This document shows positions 34,901 to 46,500 of a DNA stretch of 64,000 nt, piece by piece. The notes below the pieces were generated by a model. The model was not told the DNA's origin. It saw only the letters and a list, made by a program, of their open reading frames with translations, and ran no database searches. Source of the stretch: Mycogone perniciosa (Eukaryota > Ascomycota > Sordariomycetes > Hypocreales > Hypocreaceae); contig JAOALB010000124.1 of assembly GCA_025331125.1 (NCBI GenBank), forward strand, positions 101,533-165,532, in the 5' to 3' direction. The translations under genes and the position numbers were made by a program. Within the stretch, counting starts at the first letter, position 1; each line of letters starts with the position of its first letter.

Positions 34901-36815
34901 ATGCCCTCTGTCAGGGGCATGAGAAACATGATTCGGAGGAAGAAGAGGTCGGAGGCCTCTTCTTCCTCCTCTGCCGCCGCCGCGGGGCCTTCGACGGCCC
35001 CTATCGTCTCCCCCGAGGAGACTTCTGAAGGAAGCGTTGCTGCCTCTGGCAGCGTTGTTGCCGCCGGTTCGCCTCCCCCCGAGGCGACCGAGCTGGCCGA
35101 CGTTTCTGCTGTTGCAGAGGCGTCAACTGTAGAGACTTCGGTCTCTGAGAGCGCTGTCCAGGCTGAAGATGCGTCCCCCAACGTGTCTGATTCGCCGGCT
35201 GCGATCGAAATCCCTCAGATCACCGTTTCCGAACCTACTCCCATAACGACTCCAGAATCCCCTATCGACAACTCAGCTCCCCAGAGCAATACCTCTCCTG
35301 AGATCGTCGATATCCCCTTCAACCCTCCCCGTATGGTCAGATTTGCAGAGCCTCTGCACCTTCCTGTCATTCCTCCGCCCCCTCCACCCAGCCGACCTCC
35401 CCCTCCCCCTCCTTTCTTCCCACCACCTCCTATTCCCTTCATGGGCCCTCGTCCGGCTCCAAGCATTCCCAACTCTCCTCCTGGTGCCGATCAGGCCTAC
35501 AATGGATCTCCTCCGTTCCCTGGCGGTCCTGTGCCTGCTGGCGACGCTGGTCAAGCTCAAAATACTCCAGAGGTGTTCCCGCATCCTCCATACTCTCCAC
35601 TTCATCGAAACCAGATGAGAGCCCCGGAGCAAAGACGCTCCGTCCCTTGGCAATTGCCAGGAAATGTGAGTAAAGCCATCTTCATCATCGATAGAACCTC
35701 GCTAACTTAGTCGCTTAGGATCGATATCCACACAGTGGACGCGCCATGTCTGGTCATTGGATGTCTGGGTAAGTAACACCAATCATATCTCGATGGCACA
35801 TAAGTAGTTTCGCTAACTCTATCTCAATAGTCCATTCGAACAAGTCCGCGTCGGTGGCAGAGTCTTCATGGTCCCTATGAGACTCGTGCAGCGCTACCAG
35901 TTCTGGGCTATGATGGCCAATGTGGAGAGACCTCCTCAAGGCTGGGTCATGCCTGGAGTGTCCCCAGAAATCTTCACGGTTCTCCTCGAATCGGTATACT
36001 CCCCCTCAGGCCTTCAAGGAATAGAGCCGGGACTCAACTTGGTCAAAATCCTCCACGCCTCTGTCCTTGCCTGGCAATGGGGCATGCTTAACGAGCAACG
36101 CAAGCTCGAAGACTCCGCGCGCCGCTACATTGCCCGCAGAATCCTCTATCGCAATCCTTTCCTTCCCGACCCAGACGGCGATATGGATCATAACTACTAT
36201 GTCTTCCGGTCTGAGGAGATCTATCGCACCTGGGAGCTAGCTCAGCGATACCCCATGTTGGAGAAAGAATTCAGCACTGCTGAGATGGTTGCTCTTTTCG
36301 TCACCACTGTCCCTCAGGATCTCTGGCCTGCTCTCACCTCTAACTTCAAGCGAGACTTTACCACTTTGATTGATGTGTCCGCTGCTGTGCGTCAAGCACC
36401 AGCGGAACACTGCTTTGAAGAGTGGTGGTTGAGATTCTATAAGCTCGCTGGCTTTCTTCACTATCATTGGTACACTTCCTCAGGGAGTGACCAGCCGGCT
36501 TTCATTCGCCGGAATAGACCGGATGATGAGGATCACCCGGCTCCACCTCATGCGCGCGCCGAGTTCGAAGAAGCTCGAGCCAGAGGCGAGGCCATTCTGG
36601 CTGCCTTCAGTGCTGGTGGCACACAGGCTGCACGAGCAGCGGCAGTTCTTCCGATTGATCAAATTGATCAGGTTTACACCCGGATCGATAACCAGCCTCT
36701 TGCTGATATCGAGGATGATGACCCTGCCGTCATTGTTCTGGTTCCTCCTACCCAGCCTGCTGGCAATCCTCCTCGTCGCGGTGGACATGTTCGACGCAAC
36801 ACCAGTCTGGCTTGA
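34901..36815 (+). CDS. BTB/POZ-like domain protein with low-complexity, proline-rich N-terminus
   Basis: Three exons, 34901-35665, 35719-35768 and 35831-36815, are joined by 53- and 62-nt GT-AG introns to encode 599 residues. Residues about 1-30 are basic, about 20-150 are Ser/Ala/Glu-rich, and about 155-240 are proline-rich with PPPPPSRPPPPPP runs. After the short middle exon, residues from about 272 (PFEQVRVGGRVFMVPMRLV) resemble the start of a BTB fold, followed by helical, Trp-rich sequence (LAWQWGMLNEQRKLEDSARRY) as in fungal BTB-like proteins. BTB domains mediate dimerisation and Cullin-3 binding, but no specific partner can be inferred. The C-terminus is disordered. The domain match is weak and by eye. 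Confidence 0.7.
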
Positions 36816-38780
36816 AGATCTCTCGCCTAGCAATACGCAGAGCCATTTCGATTAGCCATCGAAGCTCTTACTCAACTAAACTCGTCTTTTGTCTCGTGTT
36901 CGTTACCGGCTTGTATAGTGGTCTACCATACATACCACACGTCTTCGCTTCGTCATCTCCTCTTTTCGACTTACAACTTCGCTTTGGCTACTCAAGCCCA
37001 TGTTTCAAGGGAGAAATGCAAATTCCACGCATACTTGGTTTCTTTCGATTTTTGCCGACTTTCCTAATTTCAACGAATGATGATCAACGACGGCATGCAC
37101 AAATGTTTTCGGTCCAGGATTCAGGGCCCAAGGTTCAGTTCGACACATGACACTTCAGTCACATAAGAGTCCCTGGAAACATGCAGCACCATCCGCAGTG
37201 GGGGCTACGGATACGCACGCATTATACCAAACTCGATCGACTTTCAAGTGCCTTTCATCGTTGTGTTTTGTTTTTCAAGTGCAGTCGCAGAGAGTCACTG
37301 GAAACGTTGCCACATGGTAGGGATTGGGGGATCCCGAATTGTGTGTACCATACCATACTCCCCGACTTTTTGCAAAATGGGATTTGTCTTTTCATGCACG
37401 GTTTTCTTTTTCGACCATGGTCGTAAGAGGGCACAGGGTAAACGGGTAGGTTAGTACGGAGGGTGAGCTCCTGAAAATCTTGCAACGCACTGACTGGGAC
37501 TCCTGACTGGGAATGGTTCGCGGTTTATCAAACGTGACTTCGATCACAAAGGGTTTCAAGGGTTCACAGAGGAACTGGACATGGCATGTAAATTAACTTT
37601 GCTATAGGAAATTACCATGATCCACTCCTATATGATGTTGTAGTTGAACTTTTGTGATTGTGACTGTAGTGTCGTAGGGTAGAGTTTCCGAGTTTACAAT
37701 GATAGGGTGGAACTTTTCTCCTCAACCTTTTCCAGATCAACAAACCTCCTCGATCATCCCAGACCATTGCGGATGCCAGCGTTGCATTTCAGCTATATCT
37801 ATCCTTTAGGTAACTCTCCCCAAGACTCTATATTCTCTTTTCTAATGTTTACAATGCAGAACCCAAGAAACCGATTTCGAAGTGAGAGCCATCGACTCGA
37901 CACGTTGAGATAGCATAACTTACCTGACATATCTGCCTCGATCCGAAGGCGATTCGGCATTGACCGAGAGCAGTGTATACGGCTATACTTTGGTGTATCC
38001 GCTTATCGCACAATTATTCTGGCTGATGAGGTTTGTGGCCCACAGGAAGCCATCGAATGGGCTACACAAACCCTAGCCAAGCGGAGGACTCTGCACAAGG
38101 GTTATAGGACATGAGAAGAACGGGGTGGATGTATTTTCGTTGCACTGAATGACAAAGGATCTACGAACTGGAGTGATATTTGGAAGCTAAAGGAATACCA
38201 GGGCTGTAGGAGATAATTCTCCGATAGAAAACATGGAAGTAGTCATCTAGACGAGTCCGAAGATAGCTGTTTTATGGCAAAGTATGATTATTGTGGATTA
38301 AGGTGTTGTAGCTAGCCCAGCAAGATTTCGTTCCACAACCCATGAGTAGAGTAAGCTACCTAGGATATATCATCAATGTGAAAACCACACACTAACTTCG
38401 GAGACACACCACATGAGAAGAATAACTACGGTTTAAGGGTATGAGCAAGGTTGCCATCAAGTTCATCTGTATAGTATCGGCGAGACAGGGCCGAGAGTTC
38501 AAGCAAGCAAGGATTGCCCACGGACCAGACAAGGAAACAGCATGGTACGCCGTAAGAGATGTAGTTCCACTCGATGTTCAATTTATAACGTCGTGGATAA
38601 GACGCAGCGGATCGTTGATCCAATCCATAGGCGCGGTCGTGATGGAACATTGGCCTCAGCTGTTCCTAGTTTGTTGGAGGGCTGGGTTGAAGTCCTTGGA
38701 CATAGTGGCTGCCAAATCGCATTGCCCCTCAACCACCTCTCCCATGACATCTTCAGTAAATAGATAGCCTCATCATATCT
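36816..38780. other. Intergenic region containing apparent gene relics
   Basis: It includes the 3' flank of the BTB-like gene. From about 37926 the plus strand shows consecutive protein-like blocks interrupted by stops and frame changes (see the separate pseudogene entry). The rest shows no recognisable content. Confidence 0.4.
37926..38762 (+). pseudogene. Probable decayed protein gene of unknown family
   Basis: Several stop-bounded blocks look like real protein: one with LYFGVSAYRTIILADEV and QEAIEWATQTLAKRRTL (about 37926-38114), one with LNDKGSTNWSDIWKLKEY (about 38140-38214), one with FICIVSARQGREFKQARI and ETAWYAVRDVVPLDVQF (about 38430-38640), and one with ASAVPSLLEGWVEVLGHSG (about 38640-38762). 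They lie in order on one strand but in different frames, without good splice sites between them, so I read this as a broken gene. The family is unrecognised, and the blocks could come from more than one source. Confidence 0.35.
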
Positions 38781-39462
38781 TTAATCCGCCAGCTTCCACA
38801 GTCCATCCCCCAAGAAGTGAGCATCTTCCACCACAGGTCCCTTGCCTTTATCCTTCACCTCATCCGTTCCCATAACCAGGACTCCTACAGCACACGCTTC
38901 TTCCTTGCCCTCGGCCGTTATAACCACGGGCTCACCCTTTAGTAACTCCCTGCTCCACCGCCCGTCTTCCACCATACCCTGCTCCATCTCCTTGCCCTCC
39001 TCTAAAGGCTTGCCGCCGTCGACCGGTAGTCTTCCACCCTTGGACGTCAGTCCAGGGGCCATGAGCGTAGCGCCGGAAAGCACGAAACGGATCGCTCCGC
39101 GGTCAATTCGAATACTCGGGAAAGCCTGGGGGAAGCGATGCACAAGACGCAAGTGGGGGAGCAAGTCAGAGCCATCTTGTTGGTAGAACAGCGGGACGGA
39201 GTCGAGGACGTAGAGGGTATTTCGGTCGGGAAGCTTCATGCTCGATAGGGAGCCCTTCTTGGGGAGGATCTCATCGATGTAGGGTGTAAGAAGGGGATAT
39301 GTCGTAAGGAGAGCTTGTCTCAGCGAACGCTGGACGGAGGACTTGAGTTTTTGCTTGGGTGCGGTGGGAAGACTAGATAGACGATCATTGTTAGAACTAG
39401 ATAGGTCTTTTAATGGTATTTGGGAGAGAGATGGTAGGGGAGACGTACTCTTTTTTAAACAT
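38781..39462 (-). CDS. tma20: Tma20 / MCT-1-type translation factor (PUA domain)
   Basis: The conserved start MFKK is encoded by a 14-nt first exon (39462-39449). A 76-nt intron (39448-39373) leads to exon 2 (39372-38781), giving 201 residues. KLKSSVQRSLRQALLTTYP, PYIDEILPKK and LPDRNTLYVLDSVPLFYQQ form the MCT-1 N-terminal domain. FPSIRIDRGAIRFVLSGAT and LMAPGLTSKGG start the PUA domain, which ends in AHFLGDGLWKLAD. Tma20 pairs with Tma22 and acts in 40S recycling and reinitiation. A Glu/Gly-rich insertion of about 25 residues (KPLEEGKEMEQGMVEDGRW) makes it longer than the yeast protein (181). Reading exon 2 upstream without the intron would give an unrelated N-terminus. Confidence 0.93.
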
Positions 39463-39856
39463 TTTGGCGGTATGAAGAATAATGGACTGTGGTGACAGAT
39501 ATCGAGTGTATTAAACGCGTCCCAGGATGAAGCTGGTGACGGCAAACGAATCAATGGTGGGGTTCGGAAGGGAAAAGTTGCAACGAGCATCATTATCGGC
39601 CCCGCGATGGCGGGGTAAGTCGCGCGAAATGCAATCTAGCGGGGGATTGTTGATAAGGATGGATGGATATGCGAAGTACAAAGCAGGCCTCTCACGATGA
39701 CTGTGCGAGATATGGAGAAGATGTGAAGAACTTGGCTTCATAGGGGTAATTTTCCCCTAATTGATTAATACATTATTATCTCATTGTTTTTTCCATATCC
39801 ATAAACTGTTCCCAATAATGACTGGGCGCTGTTGTGAAGCAATAGCCATCATCACC

Positions 39857-40182
39857 TCATCCATGGACAACATGCGAGACGGTGCCGTCATCCTTCAAGT
39901 GAACATTCAACCGGTCGGGGTTAAAATCCTTTGTGACCATCATACCCGGCTTAATGACGCGGGTCTCCTGTGGCAGATCCCTCCTGCAGAACATCTATCA
40001 TGGGGAAATCAGTATTCGCTTCATTCAACAGGGATCGTCAAACGAGAGAGCACGGCAGACAGCTTTGAACGTACCGTCTCGTTGGATTCAGTCTCCGAGA
40101 GAGTTTTTCCGATTAGCTTATTCTGCCACTCTTCCGTCTTGTCGCCGGATGTGTTCATGATGCCAGGGACTACCAAAGGCAT
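39857..40182 (-). CDS. Small proteinase inhibitor, I78 family
   Basis: I assembled this gene from two exons, 40182-40075 and 39994-39857, across an 80-nt GT-AG intron in phase 0, giving 81 residues. It begins MPLVVPGIMNTSGDKTEEW. The second exon contains RRDLPQETRVIKPGMMVT and KDFNPDRLNVHLKDDGTV and ends in HVVHG. The central VIKPGMMVTKDFNPDRLNV is the hallmark of the I78 peptidase-inhibitor family, whose members form a compact potato-inhibitor-like fold acting on serine proteases. There is no signal peptide, so it is probably intracellular. It lies just upstream of tma20 on the same strand. Family call is confident; its target is unknown. Confidence 0.9.
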
Positions 40183-41638
40183 GGTGATGATGTTGCGGGG
40201 GATTAAAGAACTGTGTGTGTGGTTTCTAATAACCTGTGAGAGGTAGGTAGATGGGTACGTCACAGAGTGGATGTAAAGACAAAGTATGGAGTAAAAAGAT
40301 CAAAAGAAATCGAGCGAGGCACCGGGTTCTTATAACGATGATGCTTTCTTGTCAAATGACGGATTCGGTCGTACCCTAGGGTAACTCTGTAATAGGTCGA
40401 TGAACAAGGAAGTATCTGGAACGGGTATGTAACCCGGAGGTGATGACGTCGACGCGACGAGTAGTACTGTTTCCGTGCTTGTGCAACATAATAACAATCT
40501 ACTACTTTTTTAATAAATTGAAGAAAAAAAGAAGAGAAAAGGAAATACATGCGATTACATAAGTATGGAAAAAACCACCTACATTTCTTCTATCTCGAAG
40601 CTGCTTTTACTTTGTTGTTGTCTTGAATCGCATTCACATGGATTGGTTTACGCTTCCGTCAGAATATGCCAGTGCACCCACACGCCACCAGCCACTCAAA
40701 AATGTGGCTTATTATTCATGCAACGTTATCACAGCGCGCGCAGCGGCATTTTGTCCGAAGTATGCATACATAGATATGCCGTGGGATCCCATGTTTTGCG
40801 GCTTGTCGAGGCCTCGCAGACCCACTGAACACTCTATACTCCGTGCCTCAGTGGTGGCAGGTTCATAACGGATGCTGCCGACTGATTGATGGATAACAAG
40901 GTGTACTCCGTATGGGGCTGCTTATTCCCTGACATGTCAATATTAATATTAGCAGTACGAGTCCAGGAGGAGTGGGTTCTCTAAAAATAGATACTTGACT
41001 AATGTAAGGAGTACATAATAGTGCTACCTTACGGAGTACCTTATACTGCCTTCCTACGCCCCTGTAAGAACAGTATTCCACACGCAATAGTATGCTAATA
41101 ATGTGTTGTTTGCCTCTTGATGCTGCGGCTGACAGATCAAGGGCGGCCCGATGGACGCACAGTGGCAGTGGCAGTGGCAGAAACCTCTGCGGCTTGCATG
41201 CATGCACTGCCTAATCCTCCCCCAAGCCCGTCTCATTAGTGCTTCATAACCCCCCTAAAAATGCACATGGATGGCCTCCATGGGCCCCCTATGGAATCCG
41301 CGACCTGCCCTGGCCAGGCCAAGGTTGAGGCTGAGTGAAGACCCAACCAAAAGGGGACAAGGGCCGCTCTGGCAACAAAGTCTCCTTTTTTCAGGTCGTC
41401 AAGCCTCTTCTTGTTTTGTGTCTGTACCACCACCGCCATCTTGGCTGCTTCCATCACCACCTCGTATCGCTCCTTTTTTTCTTTTATCTTCACTGAACTG
41501 TTTGCTGTGTCTGCTGGCACGTCCCCGACTTGAAGGCGTCTACTGGTTCAGCGATCTGCACCGGTCCACCGCATATCTCTCTCCGGAAAATCCATTTCTA
41601 GAATCGATCAACTCTCGCGCAGTTCTCGATTGCCCACG
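40183..41638. other. Intergenic region, no gene seen
   Basis: TACTCCGTA/ACGGAGTAC motifs occur near 40830, 40903 and 41032. A (TGGCAG)3 run lies near 41162-41180. The last 150 bases are the CT-rich leader of the next plus-strand gene. Confidence 0.5.
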
Positions 41639-42439
41639 ATGCGATTCTCCAGCGCCGCAGCCCTCGCCCTCAGCAGTGGCGCGCTCGCCATGTCACAGCA
41701 CGAGTGCTTCCTCCAGAACAGCGCGGATCTCGCCGAGTTTTCCGACTGCGGACACCACGGCTCACTCACTTACTGTCTGTCTCATCTCCCCAGCACCGAG
41801 ACGAGCGACATCGAGGCATGCTATGCCAACGCAGGATGCTCCAAGTCGGAAGCCACCATCGAGGCTAAGTATACTCTGGATCGATGCGAAGAGATGCTCA
41901 GGCTCGGCGAACTGAGAAAGCGACACCGCGCTGTGGTCGAGCGTGCAGAGAAAACCATGGCTGCCCCCGAACCAGAGGCTGCGGCGCCGACTCCGACTCT
42001 CGCAGCCAGGGATACAAACCTAGTGTGTCTCGCCACGTCGACCGTCTCGACGAGTTCATGTCCGGAACAGACGAGCAACGGCGTAATCAAGACCCTCTCA
42101 TGCTTCCCTACTGAGGTCGCCAAGAGCGCCTGTGCTCCTGGCCTCATGTGTTCAATGGACTCCACTGGCGTCACTGTCTGCATGAAGATGCAAAACGGCC
42201 TTGATGTCGGCGGCATCATCATCGCCATCGTCTTTGGCGTTTCTATCGTGATCGGCATCACCTTCCTGACATTCCAGTCCTGCAAGGAAAGCCGTCACCA
42301 CAAGCAACTCGAAGCCCGCGCCGAGGCTACCGCCCTCGCCAGAGCTCAAACCAAGAAGAAGCGCGCTCAGGAGTCTCGGGCACCGCTGATGCGTCAGCAG
42401 GAGGGAGGTGACCCCTTCCACGACCGGAACCAGTCCTAG
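41639..42439 (+). CDS. Secreted-type single-pass membrane protein with cysteine-rich ectodomain
   Basis: From the ATG at 41639 the protein has 266 residues. Residues 1-17 (MRFSSAAALALSSGALA) are a signal peptide. The ectodomain has an eight-cysteine-like cluster (HECF, DCGHHGSLTYC, CYANAGC, DRCEEM) whose spacing recalls CFEM-type modules, then a second cysteine group (CLATST, SSCPEQ, LSCFPTE, CAPGLMCSM, VCMKM). One transmembrane helix follows (GGIIIAIVFGVSIVIGITFL), and the cytoplasmic tail is basic and helical (ARAEATALARAQTKKKRAQ). It is likely a plasma-membrane or secretory-pathway protein. The CFEM resemblance is by eye and unproven; function is unknown. Confidence 0.82.
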   Translation: MRFSSAAALALSSGALAMSQHECFLQNSADLAEFSDCGHHGSLTYCLSHLPSTETSDIEACYANAGCSKSEATIEAKYTLDRCEEMLRLGELRKRHRAVVERAEKTMAAPEPEAAAPTPTLAARDTNLVCLATSTVSTSSCPEQTSNGVIKTLSCFPTEVAKSACAPGLMCSMDSTGVTVCMKMQNGLDVGGIIIAIVFGVSIVIGITFLTFQSCKESRHHKQLEARAEATALARAQTKKKRAQESRAPLMRQQEGGDPFHDRNQS

Positions 42440-43222
42440 AAGGGCCGGGCTGGCTGTGGTGAGCCAAGCAGACTCGAGATTCTCAGGGAAGGGGAGAACA
42501 GTCATGACATTTGCGAAGCACGGCATTGAGGGAGGACAGCTCTTTTTGATATATCTTTGTGTTGTGTTGTGTTGCTCTCGGAGCTGGATCTGGACATGTT
42601 GGCGCATATCGTCTTCTGGTTTATGTGTAGGTAATGGAAAAGAAACAACGAATTCAGCTAGAAATTAAGGCTTAAATTGGACAACAGGCCTGTTTCCATT
42701 GTATTATGTGTATTTTATGAGTTACTTCAATAGTTAGGGGATAGACTTGATGATGGAGGCTGAGAGTTTGATGCTGAGCATCACGTGGCTTCCTTTATGA
42801 TTAGCTTCTCGCATTGGACCATTCCAAGAATTGATCATTTACTGCCAACATCACGGGCAAAATTATGGCACCAGCTTCACCTTGTCATTCAAAGACCTGT
42901 GTTTCGCATACCTAATAGTGAATGCTACTCGAACAAGAATTCTGCATCTGCTGGCGGAGGGAGGCTGTTTCGCACACCTAATAGTCGCTACTCTAATGTC
43001 CCTCCTCTCCTCACCATGATCTGTGTCTAGTCACAATATGCGTGCGCACGCCATAGTGGTGTATCATAACCATGTTTGTTGTTTTTTGTTGTTATTGCCG
43101 CTAGATGTAGTCGGCAGCTCTAAAAAAAACCCACACTCTCTCGTCGCTTAAAGACCCAGGGACCTCCGGCCGTCATTGCGAAGCTCGTTGCGAAGTTCAT
43201 TTCGAAGGTCGAAAAAGCCCTC
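42440..43222. other. Intergenic region between convergent genes
   Basis: It lies between the 3' ends of the membrane protein gene (+) and nst1 (-). It contains a diverged direct repeat (TGTTTCGCAxACCTAATAGT at about 42898 and 42965). No gene is seen. Confidence 0.5.
42898..42995. repeat. Diverged direct repeat
   Basis: Two copies of a segment of about 30 bp containing TGTTTCGCAxACCTAATAGT and GCTACTC lie some 67 bp apart in otherwise unremarkable DNA. Confidence 0.6.
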
Positions 43223-43501
43223 CTAGGTATCTAGCTTACTCGTGACGTTATTCACTCCGCGCTCCCAGCGCGTATAATGCTCGCTAACGCCCTTCCGGTG
43301 ACCTCTGGGGTCACGCATGGAGGCAGAATAGTTGCTAACGTGACCCTTCTCGTGTCGAATAGGCGTGGTCGTTGCGGAAGGGGCCCGTCGCCGAGTCTCA
43401 GGCGTAGACAATCCGGCGACGCCAATCCTTTGCAGCAGATTTTTCCGCTTTGAAGGGCTGACGTCGTTATCGGCTCGCTCGCTCGTCTCGCTAGGAAGTT
43501 T
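43223..43501 (-). other. In-frame 92-codon open extension after the nst1 stop
   Basis: The first nst1 stop (TAG at 43504-43502) is followed in the same frame by 92 sense codons up to a second TAG (43225-43223). The encoded stretch looks like real protein: SPSKRKNLLQRIGVAGLSTP, then TRRRAPSATTTPIRHEKG, then a Tyr/Arg-rich end (SEHYTRWERGVNNVTSKLDT). It could be added to NST1 by readthrough, by splicing out the stop (GT-AG pairs at 43531-43502, 30 nt, or a weaker 63-nt pair), or it may be an ancestral C-terminus cut off by a recent stop. No independent start codon of good context lies at its beginning. Confidence 0.55.
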
Positions 43502-46500
43502 CTAGATCCCCCGCAATGAAGCTTGGCTTACCAAGGGGCTCCCAATCTCACCCGGCGCTCCCACCGCTCGGAAGTGAGGATTCAGCCCGTCATGTGAATC
43601 AGGGACCCATCTGACTATATGCTTTCCCAACCCTGTGATATCACGTCTTATATCGAATGTGCCTCCTCCGTTTGATGGACTACCTTCGGTATCACAAAGG
43701 TCTAGTAAGTCCTGTTCAGTAATGCTTGGGTCTCCAGACTGGGCGTCGATATGGGATTTGATAGTGCTGAGATCGACGTATCCTTCTGTATCGGCAGATG
43801 CAGAACTCGTTAGATCCTTGCAAGCCTGGCAGAGCATCAAGCGGACAGCTACGTGTCGAGGTTGTGAGTGTGATCGAATAGACCCTATGCCTGAGCCGGG
43901 TGATCCAACGTGAAAGCCCGGTGGAACTCCTGGAGGACCCCAGCCGGGATTCCCAAATCCGGGCGAGGGAAATTGCGAGCCAGCAGCAGGAGGTCCCCAA
44001 GGATTGTGTGCCATGGGGAAGGCTGCGTCCATGAATGGACCGGCTGCAAAACCCGATCGTAGTCCTGGGGGTTGATTACGCAGGCTGCCGGGATTGATGT
44101 CCAATCCTAGAGGGTCGTCATCTTCCACAAGGACACGGCTGCCAAGATGCTTGGTGTCCTCGTCCTCGTCGAAAAAACGCCCATGATTCACGCTACCGGG
44201 TCGTCCTATCGGAGCCGGCCTTCCAATGGGCTGCGTCGAGGCTCCAGGCGATGCATCAAATCCGATAGAGGGCTGGCGACCGTGTGTTGGGAGAGGTCCC
44301 TCCTTAGGTATTGGGAATCCTTGCCCAATGGAGAACTGGTCAGCAGCAGGCTGGGAGAAACCTGGAGGAGGCATAGGGGCTGCTGGAAACCCTCGGCCCG
44401 CTGGGCCATTGATGCCCGGTGGTGGCATCATCATATTGGGACCAGGAGCAGGTCGAAACCCAAGCGGAAAGATAGGATCATGATTCAATCGGGCCGGGAA
44501 ACCTGGTGGTGGTGGATGATGGGCCAGTCCTGGAGGAGGTTGCATACCCATTGGCGGCAGTTGGAATGGCGCGGATGGACTTGGGCCTTTGGAAAGTAGC
44601 CCAGGCGGCGTAATAGAGACTGTTCCTGGCAGTATTCCTGGCAAAGTGCTTCCGCTGATTTTTCTCTCTTGTCCGCTAGAGCTAGGACTGGCGTAAATCG
44701 GAGTTATGGAATGCGGCGACGCGCTCTGACTGGGTACAGATGTTGTCTGTGAGCCAGATGAGCTTGCTTGGCTTGCCTCTTTTTGGAGAGATGTAGATGT
44801 AGTCCGTGGGCGAATGGGAGTTGGTACTTTGGGGATTGCGGGGGTTGCCACGGGAATCTTTGGTGAGACGAAGCTCGCTGGGTTAGTCGGATGTTGAGGT
44901 AAGACGGTCGGTATCAAGACTGGATGTTGCTGGCTGCGTTTAGCGGGTTGTGAGGGTTGAGGTTGCGGCGTTAGAGACGCGAGCTTTTGGGCTGCCTTTT
45001 CCTCCTTGGCCTTTTCCCTAGCCTCTGCCGCCTCTTGTGCCTCCTTTTGGGCCTTCGCTGCTCTGGCCTCTTTCTCCCGTTTATCACGCTCCTGCTTCTC
45101 CTTCCGCTCTTGAGCCTCTCGTTCCTTTTGTTCGCGAGATTCCTTTTCCTTGAGGCGCTGCTCATCTTTGAGTTTCTTCTCTCGTTCCTTTGCTTCGCGA
45201 AGTTTGCGCTCCTGTTCGGCTTGCTTTTCCTTCTGTTGGTGGATGCGTTGCTGTCGCTCGGCCTCCTTCTTCAGGCGTGCCTCCTCCTCGGCTTTCTTCT
45301 GCGCCTCCTTTTGCTTGCGCCTCTCTTCGGCCTTCTGCTTCTGCTCGGCGACCCTCTGTTGCTCAGCTTCGATTCGAGCGGCCTCCTCAGCGGCCTTCTC
45401 AGCGTCTCTACGAGCCTTTTCCTCAGCAAGGGCCTGCTTTCGCTGCGCAGCTTTGTCCTTCTTCTTCTGCGCATTCTTCGCCCGCTTGGCCTTTTGCTGA
45501 TCGACCTGCCGGCTTTCCTCTTCTAACTCCTCCAGCAATTTCTGTTGTCGTTCCTTTGCCACCTTTTCCTTATATGCTGAAAGTACCCTTTGCTCAAACA
45601 TGCGGGCTGCAAAGATTTGGAACATGCGGCGACCTTCCTCCATCCGTTGCTCCTCTGTCATTGGATCCTGGCAACAGCACTCAGTATGGAACTTGGACGG
45701 CATCACAGAGGGGTTGGAGTATACCTCTTCATCCTCATACTCCTCATCTTGACTATCGTCATAGTCTTCCTCCTCATCCTCTTCCTCTTCATACTCATCG
45801 TCTTCAGGGGGAGGATGACTATGAGGATTGGAGTATGAGCCGTTGGGATGACCATAGCCGCGGGGGAAGTGCTCTCTTGCCTCTTCTTCTCGGGCCATTC
45901 GACGTTCTGCAAGTTGCTCCATCATCTCGATGAACCGCTTGCCGTCGTTCTTGAGAAGGTCATCCGCCACGGTGAGAATGCCGCCTAAGTCCATGTTACC
46001 ATATCTGTTGAGAAGTGTTTCAAGAAGCTGCGTACCCTTGACCTGAAGGCTATTGCCGAATGTCAAGAAATCTGCCACGTCTCGGTCATGAGAGCTGTGA
46101 AATTCTTCGGGGGGTTCGTCGTCACTAAAGTCATCGTCCTCCACCTCGTCTTCACTATAGACTTCTTCCAATTCGTCTTCTTCATCGTCGCCCACGTGCT
46201 CTACTATTCGGCCGCGGGACGGAGGCTGGCGAGCATACCCGGACGGTAGGCCACGAGGCGGACCGATATTGAAGTCGCGGGGAGGCGGTAGCAAGGGGGG
46301 GCCCTCTCCTTGATTTGCGAACTGCTCCAACTCAAGGTAGTACGCATCGTAAAGGCCTTCCAACTCTTCCTCGATGGCGGTCCGTTTCCTTCCGCAAACA
46401 GTGCAGCTACATGTGTGCTTTTGCTGCTCCTTCATCTTCTTTAGAACCGCATCCTTTTCCACCTTGACTAGGGATTTCCGATCCTCTTCGCCCAGGCCTA

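Noticed and set aside
39761..40246. 161-codon plus-strand frame
   Set aside because: It is antisense to the spliced I78 inhibitor gene, which has clear family motifs; this frame has none.
44987..45933. Long Leu/Phe/Ser-rich plus-strand frames opposite nst1
   Set aside because: They are the reverse complement of the Lys/Glu-rich coiled coil of NST1 and appear hydrophobic only for that reason.
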